Of a DNA stretch of 64,000 bases, positions 45,981-59,197 are shown piece by piece. The notes under the pieces are model-generated. The model did not search any database. It saw only the letters and a program-made list of their open reading frames with translations, and was not told the DNA's origin. How positions within the stretch are numbered: the first letter of the stretch is position 1; every line of letters starts with the position of its first letter. The position numbers and the translations under genes were made by a program. Source of the stretch: Rutidosis leptorrhynchoides (lineage: Eukaryota; Streptophyta; Magnoliopsida; Asterales; Asteraceae); assembly GCF_046630445.1 (NCBI RefSeq), contig NC_092336.1, positions 502,339,001 to 502,403,000 on the forward strand, read 5' to 3'.

Positions 45981-46584
45981 ATTACTAACAAACGTCCATT
46001 TGGAGTTTTGGGTATTTGCCAAAAAAAAAAGAGATATAGAGTTTTTATAGTTGATTATACATATTGAATTCGGAGTTTTTATATAATTAAGTGGTAGTAA
46101 GGATTTAATGACAACTCAAAAGTGAGTGAGAACTCTAAGAACTTGAATTTGAACATTTTCATGCAAAGAACGAATTTAGGGTATGTCCCAACAATTTTGA
46201 GATGTTGAAGGACGTTCACTCTATAATTTTCTGAAGTCGAACGTTCTACACTGAGTTCGACAAAAAAAAAACGTGTTTGAATAATTTTGTGTTCTACAAT
46301 TTTTCGCTCTACAGTTTTCAAAATTCAAATTTTTACACTAAGCTAGAACAAAAAATACACTGTTTTCGAACAATTTTCTTTCTACAAATCCGAGTTCGAA
46401 CAAAAAAGGCTAAATTCGAACAACAAAAATCAAAAAAATTGTGTGCCCTTAGATTTCTCAGCGTCCTCTAATATATTGAGTTCTCATCATCCCTCCCATA
46501 CATATTTACATTCATCTTTGATTTTTTAATTTATCGATTTTATATCTACTTGCTGAGAATTGAGTATAATTATAATTATTTATT

Positions 46585-46626
46585 AATTCGTGTTTAAGTC
46601 CGGTAAACACGCGGGTTATAAACTAG
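46585..46626 (+). mobile_element. Possible Helitron 3' end
   Basis: GTCCGGTAAACACGCGGGT (weak hairpin CCG/CGG) followed by TATAAACTAG (CTAG at 46623-46626) and T. The 5' end is not identified. The AT-rich sequence from 45981 to 46584 has no gene; it includes unusual gttcgaacaaaaaa-type repeats at 46220-46425. Confidence 0.42.
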
Positions 46627-46941
46627 TATGTTAAAAAAATTCACAATTTAATTAATAAAAATTTGTTATACGGAATTATAATTAGGTGTATTAAACAAAC
46701 GGTAACACAATCCGGGTTCAATTTCTGGCTATGCCAAATTGTTCAGAAAGTGAGTGTGACCAGAGGGTGCGCATAATGCACAGTTGACATGATACCAAAT
46801 CTCGCGCTCGGATGACTTGATATGGTAAGCCAATGTACTTGTTTGCTACGAACAAAAAAAAAAGGGTAACACACTACAACCATAATAATAATACTAGCAT
46901 ATTGCGTAAATGTTTGGTAGATTCACAGTACACAACTCTTA

Positions 46942-48831
46942 GACCATCTTTAACTCTCTCGAGAATGTTGACGTGTTGCTGGGTGGGGGTGGGGTGCTTG
47001 ATAAACATGATGGTAAACTGTTAGATAATGGGTGGCGTGTTGCTGGGTAGGGGTGGTGTATTTTTAATTTCTTTATTTTTCTTGATTTTAATTTATTTTG
47101 TTTAATTACTTATATTATTATTTTGTAAATTATAAAAAAAACAAATAAAATTAATAAAACACACTAAAATTAAAATTAAAATAAAAAAAATACGATTACA
47201 TAAGTCCTATAAAAAAAACTAACTTAATTTATTTTTAAAAAGTCCTGAAATTTAAAAAATACAATACAAATCTAAATAATAAAACTACTCATCGTCGTCC
47301 TCATCCAACAATTAAATTAAGTGTCGTACTCTGCGAGCAAGGTCTTCTTCATCTTCAAGCATCGTTTCTTTTCCTTCAGGTTCCTTATGTTTGTGATGTC
47401 CAAGGACGAAATCCATTTTGTGGCTTCGAGTGCGGTTTTCATACGTTCCTTGGTGATTGTGTCCATTTGTTCAAGCTTTTTCTTTGCAACTTCGCTCTTG
47501 TACGCGTTAACCGATTCACATAACTCCTCAAATTTTGAAGAGTTTGTAGAACTAGAGCTTTGTGATGCATCGGAAGATGCGGAAGTCCTAGCCACTTTCT
47601 TTGCTCGATTCCTTCCAATGGGCGTTCAATCGTATCATCACCTAAAAGCACATTATCATTACAATCATCAGTGGTATCTATCGTTTAGACCATGTCCTCC
47701 TCATCCTCTCCGCGCAAACCTTTACCATAAACAGTTCCTCCAACCGCAGCAGGCGCAAGCCACTTCGGTTTGTCTTTCAAAAACTCTAATGCATCTTTAA
47801 ACGCCCAAGTTTTCAACTCAGTATTACAATACGCTTTTACCGCAGCCTCATAAAAGCATTTTTTAGTTTTTCCACTACGCCTTGGATTGCGTTTTTCGGC
47901 CTCATAATAGCATTGAAAAGCTTTGCACCCCCTGTCCACATAACGCCATTTTTCCGATAACGCATCTTCATTTCGATACCATCCTTCTTCGTTATTGTTG
48001 AATTTTCTCATAATGGTACCCCACAATGATGCATATCTTTGAGAGTTCCGACAATCGGATTCTCGGACGCATCAAGCCAACATTTCGCCAACCAAACTTC
48101 TTCGGCCGATGTCCAAATTCTTTTTTGACACAATTCACGTGCCTTTTGTTTGTCTTTACGTTGGTGACTTCTTCTTCTCCTCGCACCACCGTCTTGTTCG
48201 GGTTCGGGTTCTACTTCAAATTGTGATTCAGTTTGTGGTTGTGTTTGTGATTGAAAATGTTGATGTGGGGATACCCGAGTTCTCTTTGAATTTCTTGTAA
48301 TTTTTGAAATTGTTGTAGTTGATGGATTTGTTGTTCAACTTCTTGTGGGTTCATATTCATATTGAACGAGCTAGTTGTATAATTGGCAAAACCAAGTCCA
48401 GGTCGAGTGACGAACCGGGTGTTGTCGGCTCGCCACTGCCGGTTAAAATGTTGTTAAACACGGACCACTCGTTCGGGGTTGACATTGTTAATAATTTTGT
48501 GAGATAAAGTGTTTGAAAATGAATATGAGATGAAGTGTTTGAGTTGTGAAAAAGTGTATATGTTTGAAGTGTATATGTTTGAAGTGTATATATAGAGGAG
48601 TGTTTAATTAATTTATTTATTTATGTTACAGCCAACACCAACGCTAAACTAGCCGTTGCATTTGAATTAGCCAATAACATTCAAAAATTCAAGTTAATTG
48701 CACGCTGTAAACTCCACCTGTGTTGGAAACAAGCACGCCGAACTTTATACACACCAATACGCCGCGTTAGCCACGTGTTGGTGGCGTGTTGGTGGCACTA
48801 TGGTGGTAAAACGTCATGGTTAGAGATGGTC
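46942..48831 (-). mobile_element. PIF/Harbinger-like element with decayed Myb/NAM-associated gene
   Basis: Outer ends gaccatctttaact (46942) and, inverse, gaccatctctaacc (48831). Subterminal repeats of the tgttgctgggtgggggtgg / cgtgttggtggcgtg type sit at both ends. Flanking trinucleotides are tta and ttc, close to the TTA duplication expected for Harbinger. The only gene is the minus-strand pseudogene 48507-47317. No Harbinger nuclease is present. Confidence 0.55.
47317..48507 (-). pseudogene. Myb-like / NAM-associated C-terminal domain protein, frameshifted
   Basis: Minus strand. It begins near MSTPNEWSVFNNILTGSGE (48507), then passes through a Gln-rich helix (48360-48270). Next come the Myb/trihelix-like block RIWTSAEEVWLAKCWLDA (about 48120), WGTIMRKFN...LSEKWRYVDRGCKAFQCYY, then EFLKDKPKWLAPA. 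The NAM-associated tail includes RNRAKKVARTSAS, KFEELCESVN and ERMKTALEATKW. This order is that of plant proteins related to Harbinger ORF1 (DNA-binding partner of the transposase). The frame changes at least three times (about 48410-48250, about 48020-48000, about 47610), so it is dead. Confidence 0.72.
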
Positions 48832-49540
48832 TTCTATATGACCCAAAACCATCCCTAAAACACCAAAAATAAAAAAAACCCAAAACCCTGAAGCAAAGAC
48901 AGGCGAATATTTCCGGCCTTTTTGTCCCGGCTACGGTCTTCGTCACTCCCATGGAGTCCACGCTATGAGGTTCTTCTATTCATCATCCTTCTCCGTCACA
49001 AAAGATTCAAACATATTCATATTTTGCGTCACTCCCTTCTCTCCTGTATTTCTTCTTGTTTCAGGTACTATTTTATGATCTGGTGATTGTATTATTATGT
49101 GTTTTTTACACATTTTTTTATATATTTCTTGCATACTTTAGTAAACGTTTAGTTGAAAAATTTCAGTATATTCCAAATGGATATTAATTAATTGTTTCAA
49201 TAAAATATATATGATCATATTGTATATATGATATATGAATATGAATATATGATCATTATTGCATCTTTCTCCTGTCTCTCTCCTCTCCTGTCTTTCTTCA
49301 TGTTTCCGGTACTAATTTTTGATCATATTGTTTTATGTGTGTTTATTTTATGTTTTTATATGCTTTCTTGCATATTTTTTTTTTTTTTAAATTCTTACTT
49401 TAGTATTTAGTATATGTTTAATGTTTAATTTGCAAGTTTCAGTATATGTTTCAAGAAAATGCTAACTACATTATGTAAAATAAAAGTTATATCACATCAC
49501 ATGGTATAAATAAGTGTATAATATTGATTGTTACTGAGCT
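48832..49540. other. No supported gene
   Basis: At 48960-49070 a short stretch starting ATGAGGTTCTTCTATTC (48965) is open up to a TTTCAG/GTACTA donor-like site. It could be a captured first exon, but I cannot recognise it. The remainder is AT-rich. Confidence 0.35.
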
Positions 49541-50400
49541 TGACCTATGAATATAAATTTATGTATATTCTTGTTTTGAATTGAAAAGGGAATAATTATT
49601 TGAATTGAATAGTGGTGTATAGATGGATCAAAGGGAATTGAACAATTAAACTGGTATCTTGAGGACAAGAGTAACACTTATTCTATGCTATTTTTACATA
49701 TTTGATATTTATATGCCTGAATTAGAAATTTGTATGTATTTATACTTGAATGAATCTTAATGTATATTTATGTGTAACATCTTGATAGTTGATTACTAAG
49801 GAGAGGCCCGTTGAGATGTATTACGCTTTGGAGCAGGGCAGAATCTTTTGATCTTACAACCGACACTACCAGATTCCTTTTTTCTTATCCTGAAGTGGCA
49901 GAATTTTCCTTGTATAAGACCATTCCCAACCACCCGCCCTCACCCATGTCATCCACCATTTCCTCGAGGGCTCCATTGGCATTGTCCATGCCCTCACAAG
50001 CCCTCATCCGCCCTCAATGACTTCGCCCTGATTCATTTCTTCACCAAGCATATGCGAGGACGGATTTCTTTCTCTTTCTTCATGTATATGTGCAATAATT
50101 ACTTGTACATAAGCAAATAAACTTGTACTTTAATTTATTTAATTAATTTTGTGGGGTATGTAATGAGGAGAGAGTATGTCATGGTTGGCAATGGTGTGTT
50201 CTGAGAGTGTTATGGGAGGAAGTGGTGAGAAAGGAGGAGAGAGAAAGCTGATGTGGCGCTGAGGAAGTGTCCATGACGGCGTCATGGTTGGGAGTGGTCT
50301 AAGTCCATTCGTTATCTTTGGTATCTTCTACACGTCGTTTCATGTTTTGCTTGATCTGGGACTTAAGGCTAGTGTTCAAGTTGACATTTTAAGATACGTC
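49540..50400 (+). repeat. Duplicated segment, copy 1 (copy 2 at 61370-61760)
   Basis: Matches 61370-61760 in blocks: tatgtatattcttgt, then gaattgaacaattaaa, then tggcagaattttccttgta, then gttatctttggtatc, then gggacttaaggct. Copy 1 contains the MITE at 49918-50299 and a GC-containing piece at 49800-49860 that copy 2 lacks. The piece has protein-like stretches but no family that I know. Confidence 0.75.
49918..50299. mobile_element. Tourist-like (PIF/Harbinger) MITE, 382 bp
   Basis: TIRs GACCATTCCCAACCA and, inverse, GACCACTCCCAACCA (one mismatch). Target duplication TAA at 49915-49917 and 50300-50302. An empty site is present in the paralogous segment at about 61655-61665. CCGCCCTCA/TGAGGGCGG-type subterminal motifs, no coding capacity. 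Confidence 0.88.
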
Positions 50401-50806
50401 AAGGATTTAATTAGTTGGCTTTGTCGATGTCTAATTTCTCTTATTAAAGTATTTTTTATTGTTAGTTTATATTTTTTGATTAAGCTATCTCATTATATAT
50501 TTATGTAGGATCTGTGAGAATGCGTGCTTGCTGCTCCTTATAGAATTGTTGGTTTAAAGCCATCATTAGTCGCATATGACTCTCCAGGTCTGTATTATAA
50601 TTTGAAAGTCTGCCATTGTATTTTAAACTTTTAAATAATTATGTCAATCCTGTCTTTCATGGTTATACCTTTGAACTAGACGGTTGGAATATTCTTGATG
50701 TGTAAGTACTCTTGATGTTGTCCATTTTCACCTACTTTTAAAGGAGGCTAAATGAGTTTGGAACCTACTTGTAAAGGTGGCAAAATGAGTTTGGGTCATT
50801 ACAGAT
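50303..50806. other. No supported gene; flank of Athila element
   Basis: Remainder of copy 1 and unrelated sequence. A stretch at 50518-50590 is protein-like (ECVLAAPYRIVGLKPSLV) but short. I do not recognise it. Confidence 0.35.
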
Positions 50807-52762
50807 TGATGATGCTAAAAAGGAACATATTATTAGTATCATTATCCTTCCAATATGTAAAATTTTTAGTTGCAATTGTTCTATTTTTATGTAATATTCG
50901 TTTAAATAAATAAGTGCGAAGACAAAAGAAGAAAACGACGATTTGAAGAAGCAAATGACCAAAGCTTAAATGTACAAGATATAATTCAAGTGGTTCAATT
51001 TATTGATGAGAAACGTCTTAAAATTACAAGAGTACGAGTCGCAAAACGCAAAGTACAAGATATTAAATTATACGAAAGGACGTTCGAAAAACCGGAACCG
51101 GGACCTGAGCCAACTATCAACGCGCGACGCAACGAAGCTAAAATTACAAGTCAACTATGCACAAGAATATAATATAATATTTAAATAATTATATAAATTA
51201 TTATATATTATATATTATATTAAATAACGTCGACAAACTAGCAAACAAAAAATATATGAGCTGGATCTGACGGCCATGCGATCGCATGGGAAATAGGCAT
51301 AAACCCATGCGAGTGCATGAATCTCATGCGATCGCATGAGTTTTTGTAGCAGGCCACATCCTATAAATTCGCCAGTTTTCTGTGAGTTTTAGGACATCTT
51401 TTTCTATTTTCTTTCTCTTATCTCTCAATTTATATTTATATTTATATTTTAATTATAATTTTAATTTAAATTAATAATAATTGGGTTATTGTAAGAAATG
51501 TTTTACGGGTTTTAAAGTCGGAACTCTGTCCGGGTAACGCTACGCGATAAATAATCACTGTAAGCTATGTTCTTCCTTTTTAAATTAATGACTCGTAACT
51601 ACGTTATTATTATGCTTATTTGAGCCGAAGTAATCGTGATGTTGGACTAAAATATTAAGACGGAGTTATTGGATTTTGTACCATAATTAAGATTTGGACA
51701 AAAGACCGACACTTGTGGACATTGGACTATTGACTTTTAATAGGTAGGAGGTATTGTCTAATTGAACGACAACTCATTAGAACCTGTCGAACCTATTTTC
51801 AAATTAGTTAAACTAATAATTATTAAATTGATTACGAATGTCCTATTTAGTGACGTTTATACGACATCGTTTACGATCATTTAATTAATTATTCGGGTTG
51901 GGTAATTGATTATTCATTCTGATCAAGTGGGTAAATTAATATTCATATCTCATTAAAATAGGGGTGGATTACATACACGAATAATTGATGTAATTGTTAA
52001 CAAAGTAATAAAATCTTGGATTACACGCAGTCGATAACCTGGTGTAATCATTAAACAAAGTATTAAAACCTTGTTACAGTTCGAATCCCTAATTAGTTGG
52101 AATATTTGACTTCGGAAATAAGGTTAATTTGACGAGCATTTTATAATTATGACCGATGGACTATTATGGACAAAAACCAAATAGGTATCAAATAAATCAG
52201 GACAAAGGACAATTAACCCGGGTAACAATTAATTAAAATCAAAACGTCAAACATCATGGTTACGGAAGTTTAAATAAGCATAATTCCTTTATTTCATATT
52301 TCATCACAATTTTATTTATCGTCATTTTATTTATCGCACTTTAAATTACCGCACTTTAATTATTATCAATTACTTTACGCTTTAAATTAAGTTATTTTTA
52401 TTTTTAATATTTTACATTAGGTTTTAACTGCGACTAAAGTTTTAAAATCGACAAACCGGTCATTAAACGGTAAAACCCCCTTTTATAATAATAATAATAC
52501 TACTTATATATATATTTATATTTATACAAATATAGTTTTAAAAATATAGCGTTAAACTTGGCTAGTTCCCTGTGGACGAACCGGACTTACTAAAAACTAC
52601 ACTACTGTACGATTAGGTACGCTGCCTATAAGTGTTGTAGCAAGGTTTAGGTATTTCCACTCTATAAATAAATAAATAAATAACTTGTATAAAATTGTAT
52701 CGCATTTAATAGTATTTCGCAATAAAAATATAAATATTTCGTATACACCTCTACGCACATCA
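50807..52762 (+). repeat. 5' LTR of Athila-type element
   Basis: 1956 bp, TGATGATGC...CACATCA. It carries two perfect CATGCGATCGCATG palindromes (51275-51288, 51325-51338) and a related catgcgagtgcatg, next to TGTAGCAGGCC. Confidence 0.9.
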
Positions 52763-52770
52763 AGTATTTT

Positions 52771-52788
52771 TGGCGCCGCTGCCGGGGA
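52771..52788 (+). other. Primer binding site, tRNA-Asp
   Basis: TGGCGCCGCTGCCGGGGA, one mismatch from the usual complement of plant tRNA-Asp, typical of Athila/Tat elements. Eight bases separate it from the LTR end. Confidence 0.88.
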
Positions 52789-54016
52789 AACTTAACGCCG
52801 AAGCGAAACGCTATAAAAAAAATTATTAAGTTTTAATTTCTTTTTGTAAAAATACGTTTTAAATACAAAAATATAAAAAGAAAAACAATATATATATTTT
52901 TAAGAGTTTGTTTAAAATTATAAAGTATTTTTATTTTTCTATTTTAGTTTTTAAATATAAGTTTTATTTATATAAATATTTTATTTAAATTAAAAACAGA
53001 AAAAAAATATAAATATAAATAAGTATTCGGGCCTGGTACTGTAGCAGCCCAAGACCTGGCCTGGTATCCGAAGCCATGCGATCGCATGGCCCAGCCACAT
53101 AAAACTCATGTGATCGCATGAGGCTGTCTGACATGTCTGATCCCAGCAATTATTACGCAGTAGGGTTTTATTATTAATTATATTTATTAATTAACCCTAA
53201 TTAGGTTTTAATTAATTAATTAGTTTTTAAATTTAGTTTTAATTTATATTTAGTAATATTAAGTTTTAATACTATTATTAATTATATAAATTAATACTTT
53301 TATAAAATAAATATAAAAATAATATTTTTATAAAAATAAGTAATTTTATCACTTTTTATATCTTTTTATATTTCGTATCTTTTTAATCGTTTATTCGTAA
53401 ATTGTATATTTATCGTTCGTAATTAGTTTAAGCTATAGTTTTTGCCGTAGTTATTTTTATTTCTAGATTTTTAGGCCTTACCGTAAAATCCCTTAAGTGC
53501 TTTTTCTTTAGACTAAGATTTAGGTGCTTTAGAATTTTGCGACGCCGTTTTAAATTTTAGTGCCTATTAAGTTATTGCCGTTTTGGATATATAATTCCCT
53601 TTAAACTTTAATACCTTTAGATGTAAGTTTTAATTTTTAGTTTTTAGAATTCTAAGTTTTGACGCTTATTTTCTTATTTTTATTTTTTGACATTTATTTT
53701 TCGACGTTTTTCGACGCGCTCTTTTTCTTTCTTATTTCTCGACGCTCTAGTTTTTAGGACATAGAATTTTCTATTTCTTCTCTAAAATTTCAAAAGGAAA
53801 ATTTATTTTAAGCGGTTAAATTGATAGACATCCAAAATTTTCTGGTTCGTAGTAATAGTTGGATTTGTTAGTGGCGAGTTGTGGGCTTCCGATTTAAAGG
53901 GTCCTGGCTACCTGCTGCATCTATTGGCTATTCGAAACGTGGGCAAAATCAGAAAAGTCTATTAATTTGATAACTTATATAATTTTTATTTTTATAACTA
54001 ATAGGATATTCAGTGA
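52789..54016 (+). other. Leader of Athila-type element
   Basis: 1.2 kb AT-rich, no open frame. Contains CTGTAGCAGCCC (53039) followed by CATGCGATCGCATG (53075-53088) and a variant catgtgatcgcatg (53108). Confidence 0.75.
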
Positions 54017-55927
54017 ATGCACCGAGCAAAACGTTCACCACCTTTCATACGTTCACCACCTGTAACTCGATCAAGACATCTAGCCAATATTGTCGCCGTT
54101 GATTTTTCTTTAGAATCGTCATCCAGTCGACTAAGTACTCCAATTCAAATTTCCGATAATCCATTTTTTGAACCCGACCTCACAATTGAGAATCCGGAGG
54201 ATATTCAAGGACAATTCAGAGATCCTGAACCACTAATCATTCCTCCGGAACCACAAAGTACTCATCCAGAGATTGTCAAGGAAGAAACCATTAAATCAAA
54301 ATCCTCTAGTGATTCAGATTCAACAAATTCAATTATGAAAGTAATGGAACCTCTAAGTATGGAAGACCGAATGAGAGCCACACGCACGGGCCAAGGTCAC
54401 GCCATTATTAAACCAGACATTAATGCGACAGATTATGAAATCAAAGGACAAATCCTACACATGGTAACTAATCAATGTCAATATAGTGGTACGCCAAAAG
54501 AAGATCCAAACAAACATCTTCGAACCTTTAATAGGATTTGTACTCTATTCAAAATCAGAGAAGTTGAGGATGAACAGATCTATCTCATGTTGTTTCCCTG
54601 GACTTTAAAGGGAGAAGCCAAAGATTGGTTAGAATCGTTACCTGAAGGGCCGATTGACACATGGGATGTTTTAGTTGAGAAATTTCTTAAACAATTCTTT
54701 CCAGCATCTAAAGCTGTGAGACTTCAAGGAGAAATTGTTACGTTCACATAAAACTCAAATGAAACTCTATATGAGGCGTGGACAAGATTTGGAAAGTTAT
54801 TAAGAGGATGTCCGCAACACGGTTTAGATACTTATCAAATAGTACAAATATTCTACCAAGGATGCGATGTTGCTACGCGAAAAGACATCGACATAACAGC
54901 TGTTGGTTCCATTATGAAGAAAACCGCAACCGAAGCTCACAAAATCATTGATAACACAGCATCCCACTCGCATGAGTGGCATCAAGAAAAAGATATCTTT
55001 CGTTCATCTAAAGCGGCTAGAGCTGATTCTAGCCATGACTTTGATTCCATTTCCGCAAAAATAGATGCTTTCGAGAGATGAATGGAAAAGATGACTAAAG
55101 ATATTCACGCAATACGAATCAGTTGTGATCAATGCGGTGGACCACACTTAACAAAAGATTGTCACATCGAGCAAACGATGGAACAACGTGAGAATGTTTC
55201 CTACATGAACCAAAGGCCGGGAAATAATTATCAATCGCCAAGGCCAAACTTCAATCGAAATCAAAACATTCTTTACAATCCAAATGGACCCAATAATAAC
55301 TCGTATAACCAACAAGGTCCGAATAACCAACCAACTCAAAACAACACTTTCAATCAACAAAGACCTGGCTTATATAAACCACCACAACAAACCGAAGAGA
55401 AAAAGCCAAATCTAGAAGAAATGATGGCAAAGCTAATGGAATCTCAAACACAATTTATTACATCTCAAACCCAAATGAATGAGAGGTTTGATCAATCATT
55501 AAGAACTCAACAAGCTTTCATTTTGAATCTAGAAAAACACGTAGGTACTCTTGCTAGCATGATGAGTGAGAGGGAACAAGGAAAGCTACCGAGTAATACT
55601 GAAGTAAATCCTCGGAATGAGAATTGTAATATAGTTTCAACCAATTCTGAAAAACTAGCATCAGAAGATGGGAAGTTTTTTGATGTGAGTAACAATGAAG
55701 AAGTTACAACACCACCACCACCCGAGTATGTAAAGCCAGTGGTGGCACCATACAGACCACCCATCCCGTTTCCAAGAAAAGGAGTTGAGTATGAGCAAGT
55801 AATAGGCAATAAAGTTTGTGAAACCTCTGGAAAGAAGAAGAAGAATAAGAAAGTACAAGAAACAAAAATATGTAAAAGTAAACCCAGTGAAGACAGTTCC
55901 ACCAAAACCTCCACCCAGGTTGGGTGA
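54017..55927 (+). pseudogene. Athila-type Gag with two in-frame stops
   Basis: The frame opens at MHRAKRSPPFIRSPP and runs through an acidic/Pro-rich N-terminus, then the retrotransposon Gag block (DPNKHLRTFNRICTLFKI, LMLFPWTLKGEAKDWLESLP, then FLKQFFPASKA). TAA lies at 54749-54751 and TGA at 55079-55081, both in the same frame. After them come a single zinc knuckle-like CDQCGGPHLTKDC and an Asn/Gln/Pro-rich stretch. The stops fit C-to-T change in CAA and CGA. A one-base slip in the A-run at about 55863-55870 then leaves this frame for the protease frame. Confidence 0.9.
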
Positions 55928-56750
55928 TCCGGGTGAATTTATCGTTCTTTGTCTACTTAGTGATTGTGTCATGTATGATGCACTAGCAGATTTAGGTGCA
56001 AGTGTGAGTGTTATGCCTCTTTCATTCTATAAAAGATTAGGAGTAGGTGAGTTAAGTCCAACGAAAATGAGTGTTCGACTCTTTGATCAAACTATTAAAC
56101 ACCCAGTTGGAATTGCTGACAACCTACCCGTTCAAGTGGGTAATTTAACCTTTTTAGTCGAATTTATTGTCATTGACATAGAAGAGGACTCAAACATTCC
56201 TCTCATTTTAGGTCGACCATTCTTAGCGTCCACCAGGACGTTATTTGATGTAAGAAAAGGTAGAATGACACTTAGTGATGGTGACAAATCGGTCACCTTT
56301 GTGATTCGGAAGTCTAAATCTCCACCAACCAAAACCGTTGAACCAACAAAAACGATTGGTAAAAACCATATTGATTTACCAACTCCAACGGTAGTGCTTA
56401 ACAATAATAAAATGCCTAAGTGTGGGGAAGATGAAGCAACACCTAATGATGACCTGATAACAAAGAACCCCGTTGTTGATACGAAATTAAATGACTCCGT
56501 TATTAATAGTTCAATGAAGAAACTTATTAAATGGATTCGCGATGCTAGAACCATGGGGAACTTTACGTTATGTAACCGGTTAGTATCCAATCTATCGCCT
56601 AAAGAAAAGGCGAAACTAGTTGAATTTGTGGAAATTACACAGGAATCCGACCAATGGCTTAAAGCAAAAGTCACAGATATGCAAGTTGATTATGGTCCAA
56701 ATGAAATTAACGATGAAGTTAATCACAATTTCAAAACCACAGCTACCTAA
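55818..56750 (+). pseudogene. Athila-type aspartic protease region
   Basis: Continuation of the gag polyprotein, one frame over. It opens in a Lys/Arg-rich stretch, then PPKPPPRLGDPGEFIV. Retropepsin-like core: DALADLGASVSVMPLSFY (Asp-Leu-Gly-Ala in place of Asp-Ser/Thr-Gly, usual for Athila), and the flap/second block IPLILGRPFLAS. The downstream part has no RT. It ends at TAA (56748), directly followed by the recurring gtgtgggga motif. Confidence 0.85.
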
Positions 56751-57296
56751 GTGTGGGGAGATTCAAATGTTCTAAAAAGAAAATGTTATTTAGAATTAGT
56801 TGTTCTGTTCTCGTGTAGTTCCGAGAATGGAATCCGATTGGTCTTTTCCACTAGCAGACACTAAAGAACTAGTTTTTTTCCCCCATTCTGAATTTTTGTT
56901 TTGTAGGTTTTATATTAAATTAATACGCATTTTTAAATTTAATTTTTATGTGATTTAAAAAAAAACAAAAATTACTTTATTTCATTAAGTTTAAAAATGA
57001 TTTCTAAAATTCATCGTAAGTTGAAGACTAGGTCATGAAATCGAAATTGCTTTACCAGAGGGTGGGGCGAAAAATTTTGTTATCATTATTTTTAATTTTA
57101 TTGATCTAAAGTATACAAAAAAAAAATTAAAAAACCCAAAAATCTTTGCTTTTAAAATAATCGCTTTAAAAACGACAAATTTTAAATTTTGTCGAGGGAC
57201 GGACTAGGTAAACATACCGAAACTACCTAAAGTAAAAGGAAACAAAATTTTAAAAAAATTATTCATTTAAATTGTTTTAATAAATAAAGGTTTTAT

Positions 57297-57300
<4 letters not shown>

Positions 57301-57379
<79 letters not shown>
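57301..57379. repeat. (TA)n microsatellite
   Basis: About 39 TA units inside the Athila-type element, followed by a shorter imperfect TA stretch. Confidence 0.97.
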
Positions 57380-57383
<4 letters not shown>

Positions 57384-59182
57384 ATATATATTATATATAT
57401 GTTTGTAGTTTATCTTATATACAAAACTGGGTAAAACAGCGCACTTTTAAAGACAGACATTAAGTTCAGCAAAAGCTACTAATTTTGACGACAAGACGCA
57501 AAATATCAAATGTGATATAAAATAATATGTTTGCAAACTCGGTATTTTTAATCACTTTTCTACACTAATCACCCTCATGAATTTATAATTATAGTCTGAT
57601 TTCATGCAAATGAGGGCATTGCATGATCTCAAGTGTGGGGAAGGGTTATAAATTCTTTCGGGTTTACACTTAGTTTAATTGCCAAATTTTGTGAAAATTT
57701 GAAAAAATTTCAACTAAATGAATTCAAAATCATGTTTATACATATTTATGAACGATAAAACTAGGTGTTAATACCGAAATTATTGTTACCTCGGAGAGAA
57801 CATAAATGGAGAAACAACCCAAAACGTTAGAATTCATTTAAAATGGAATAGAGGAGAATAAAAAGGTAAAGAAAAAAAATAAATAAAAGCTAAGTGTGGG
57901 AAGAATTTACCAAGTTATTTAAAACACATTTCACATATGTTTGTACAAGATTATTACAGGTACTTTTGTTTTGGACGATTTTAATCAGTTTTACCTAATT
58001 TACTGTAATATATTTGAAAGAAAGATGGATCTGCACGATGAATCAATTCCATCATTAAAAGGAAGTAAAGTGTTCCGAAAAAGACACGCGCTTCTTGATT
58101 TAGGTCAGGAAGTTGTCGTCCAGACCAGTTGTAGAGTCTAAGAAAAACCTTGAAAAGTTTTCTCGAAAATCAGCTGGAAATCCACGGACCTCAGCATCAA
58201 ACAGGGTCGCCAAGTGGTCAGACTTATCCTAACCATGAGAGGATCTGTCTCGTAAAATGGGGAGGGCGCCGTGCAAATTAGCTTGATAAGACTAATGAAT
58301 CAGACCCCCAGAAAGGATAATCTCCTTAAAAGATTAAAAATCAGCTTTTAAGCCTGATATTACTCAATCCTTGAGATTGACTTTAAAGATTGAGAATTAC
58401 AAACTCATGGAATTCAATGATATCTAAACTCGAGCTTGAACGAGAAAATATTTTGCTCAAATTACAAACCGATTTGTTTTATGAAAACCCATTTTCAATG
58501 CGTTCATTACCATTGAACGTAAAATCCTAAGAATTCATCTGGAATTCATTAGGTCACCTGAACCAATCCGGGTGTCAACCGTAAGAACGGTGGTTGCATA
58601 GCATGGTCGAAGACAGGACCTTGTGCCAGACCGAAAAACTATAGGGTGATCTTTACTATTGCTCCTACAAAGGATAGTAATTGCATTCGACACGTTTTAG
58701 ACCATGAACATCTGCATGTCATTAGACATTGCCTTAACAGTTGCTTGTTCAACGCTTTCCTTTACAACCGGACGGTAGTTTACCGAAAGGTAATATACAG
58801 AGCAAGTATACTGGACGTGTGCTTTCCTAATACAAGGTTAGCAAGTGGGTGACACAAAACCGCAAGTTTTGAGCTAAAATTTTAAAATCTGAAACCCACA
58901 AAAATATTTTGCAAACACCGGTGAATGGTTATTCCGGAAAACTTATCTAGGGTAAAAGCTAGAATAAATTTTCAAAAGATCAAATGTTTTCATAAAGATC
59001 CAATTTCCTTAAAGGATCTAAATTTTTAATAGTCATGTGGGACTATAAACCACATCGTTACTATCATTGTTTATACCGCCGTATCAAAATCACTGATGTA
59101 TAAAGTGTGAAAATAAAAAAGTGATTCGAGTGAAGTGTGATTTAATTTCAAATTCTGTATTGCTTGAGGACAAGCAACGTTC

Positions 59183-59197
59183 AAGTGTGGGGATATT
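59183..59197 (+). other. Polypurine tract of Athila-type element
   Basis: aagtgtggggatatt, directly before the LTR start TGATAATGC at 59198. Confidence 0.75.

Larger units (their letters stand above)
56751..59197 (+). other. Non-coding 3' part of Athila-type element
   Basis: 2.4 kb where RT-integrase (or an envelope-like gene) would be expected. AAGTGTGGGGA motifs occur at about 56418, 56748, 57629, 57891 and as the purine tract at 59183-59193. Short open frames at 57941-58141 and 58646-58852 have no motif I know. Confidence 0.7.

Noticed and set aside
57301..57379. (TA)n tracts as replication origins or matrix attachment sites
   Set aside because: Simple microsatellite expansion explains them. 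There is no further signal.
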